Assembly (NCBI GenBank): GCA_937770485.1
Contig: CALJHX010000030.1
Location: 48,897 to 112,896, forward strand
Origin: an uncultured Verrucomicrobiae bacterium
GTDB lineage: Bacteria > Verrucomicrobiota > Verrucomicrobiia > Limisphaerales > UBA1096
Length of the DNA stretch: 64,000 nucleotides
Direction: 5' to 3'
Below the pieces are notes generated by a model. The model was not told the DNA's origin. It did not search any database and saw only the letters and a program-made list of their open reading frames with translations. The translations under genes and the position numbers were made by a program. Shown here piece after piece: positions 63,135 through 64,000 of the stretch; the first letter of the stretch is position 1; each line of letters opens with the position of its first letter.

Positions 63135-63878
63135 TTAATACGTTGCTCGGCCGCCGGAAATGTCGAACACGGCACCGGTGCTGAAAGACACTTCATCCGA
63201 CGAGAGCCAGGCAATCATAGCCGCCACTTCGGCCGGCTGGCCAACGCGGCCCATCGGGATTTTCGACACCATGTAGTCGATGTGCGCCTGCGTGCATTGC
63301 TCGAGAATTTCTGTCTCGATCACGGCCGGCGTGATGCAGTTCACCCGGATGTTTGTGTCGGCCAACTCCTTGCCCAGCGACTTGGTCAAGCCGATGACCC
63401 CGGCCTTGGCCGCGCTGTAATGCGACGCCGTCGGGTTGCCCTCCTTGCCGGCGATCGAGGCGACGTTGACGATGCGGCCCCAGCCCGCCTCTATCATCCC
63501 CGGCACGAACGCGCGGCAGCAGAGGAACACGCCGAACAGGTCGATCTCCATCACATCGCGCCACTCTTGCGGCGTGCATTCCCAAAGTGTCTTGTTGATG
63601 CCAGCGATTCCGGCGTTGTTGACGAGGATGTCGATTTGCCCGTGACGGCCAAGCGCCTGGGCAGCCGCAGCCTCGACCGATTCCGGCTTGGCCAACTCGA
63701 CCGTGTCGCTCGTCACTTCTCCTGCGTCAGCGAGGTTCGCCGTGGCCGCGTCGATCGCCGCCGGGTCGCGGTCCCAAATCACGCAGCGCGCACCCTCCCG
63801 TAAAAGACGCTGCACCGTGGCGAAGCCAATTCCCCGGGCGCCGCCGGTCACCAAAGCAGTTTTTCCATGTAAACTCAT
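63135..63878 (-). CDS. short-chain dehydrogenase/reductase (FabG-like)
   Basis: 247 residues. TALVTGGARGIGFATVQRLL (cofactor), VNNAGIAGINKTLWE (NNAG), IVNVASIAGKEGNPTASHYS with catalytic Ser and Tyr of YSAAKAG, and the closing SFSTGAVFDISGGRATY ('G....vdGG'). A canonical FabG-type SDR; it could be 3-oxoacyl-ACP reductase or a sugar or alcohol dehydrogenase. It ends 16 bases after the convergent ClpX-like gene. Two nearby near-copies of the palindrome fragment (CCAAGCG) are present. Confidence 0.88.
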   Translation of the reverse strand: MSLHGKTALVTGGARGIGFATVQRLLREGARCVIWDRDPAAIDAATANLADAGEVTSDTVELAKPESVEAAAAQALGRHGQIDILVNNAGIAGINKTLWECTPQEWRDVMEIDLFGVFLCCRAFVPGMIEAGWGRIVNVASIAGKEGNPTASHYSAAKAGVIGLTKSLGKELADTNIRVNCITPAVIETEILEQCTQAHIDYMVSKIPMGRVGQPAEVAAMIAWLSSDEVSFSTGAVFDISGGRATY

Positions 63879-63949
63879 ATGAAGCGCCGCAGGGAATACG
63901 GCAGGAAAGACGGAAGATCAACTGAAATTCCCAACCACCAAACAGCGAG

Positions 63950-64000
63950 TTACTTGATCACTTCAGGATAAGGATAGTCGCGATCACGAAGACGGTGTAT
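63950..64000 (-). CDS. C-terminal end of a gene running off the window
   Basis: An open frame enters from the right edge and ends with IHRLRDRDYPYPEVIK and TAA at 63950-63952. Too short to identify. It would lie just upstream of the SDR gene on the same strand, so both may belong to one operon. Confidence 0.45.
   Translation of the reverse strand: MHRLRDRDYPYPEVIK

Overview
The window looks like a chromosomal segment of a Gram-negative bacterium of the Planctomycetes-Verrucomicrobia-Chlamydiae group, most likely a marine Verrucomicrobiota of the Limisphaerales/Pedosphaera type. This is an inference from a Verrucomicrobia-style H-x9-DG-like pseudopilin, sulfatase and DUF6797/PA14 secreted proteins, a SUI1-type initiation factor, an mcsA-mcsB-clpC operon together with lpxB and an MlaEFD-like system, and a cupredoxin-like domain of a kind I associate with marine bacteria and phages.

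The window has two very different halves. Positions about 0.5-23.5 kb are an accessory region. It is built from copies and fragments of one ankyrin-repeat lipoprotein gene family: a lipoprotein leader (MK..L...AA..LVGCG) at the 5' end and a tail (LRKHGGKTGEELKAEGK-stop) at the 3' end. At least ten tail copies, most of them orphaned from any ankyrin gene, sit at the boundaries of unrelated cargo genes: a lactonase-like propeller, a pseudopilin, a lipoprotein nuclease, a GIDE-like membrane protein, sulfatases, an ankyrin-polysaccharide deacetylase fusion, a PA14/DUF6797 protein, a LamG protein and a metalloprotein-like lipoprotein. Units left of about 5.2 kb point left and units right of 5.7 kb (except the LamG gene) point right. 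Between them lie tRNA-Leu, a truncated integrase and a small excisionase-like HTH gene. The right part of this region holds a decayed 3' half of tRNA-Gly, a secreted catalase-peroxidase and tRNA-Lys.

Positions about 23.8-64 kb are dense, GC-rich and mostly conserved in type. Features are: two transporters; an mscS-unknown-MFS operon; a DUF6797 protein with a membrane protein and an FAH-family enzyme; a small-molecule catabolism cluster (VOC, RidA, HpcH aldolase, DUF1028); a ribose-type ABC transporter with an SDR; HAD and ferritin; uracil-DNA glycosylase; a branched-chain aminotransferase; the protein-arginine-kinase/ClpC operon; MlaE-MlaF-MlaD-like lipid transport followed by an enolase-superfamily enzyme and lpxB; thyA-folA; a polyprenyl synthase; an ECF sigma factor with a likely partner membrane protein; TatD; a ClpX-like ATPase and an SDR. 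This half is peppered with the palindrome CGCTTGGCCAAGCG (seven exact copies and many near-copies), which is almost absent from the left half.

Small decayed genes not obvious as long ORFs were found by reading the gaps: a HicB-family antitoxin remnant (28.2-28.5 kb), a class III nucleotide cyclase fragment (44.7 kb), a sulfatase C-terminus (8.4 kb) and several ankyrin remnants. No CRISPR array, rRNA gene or complete insertion sequence was seen.
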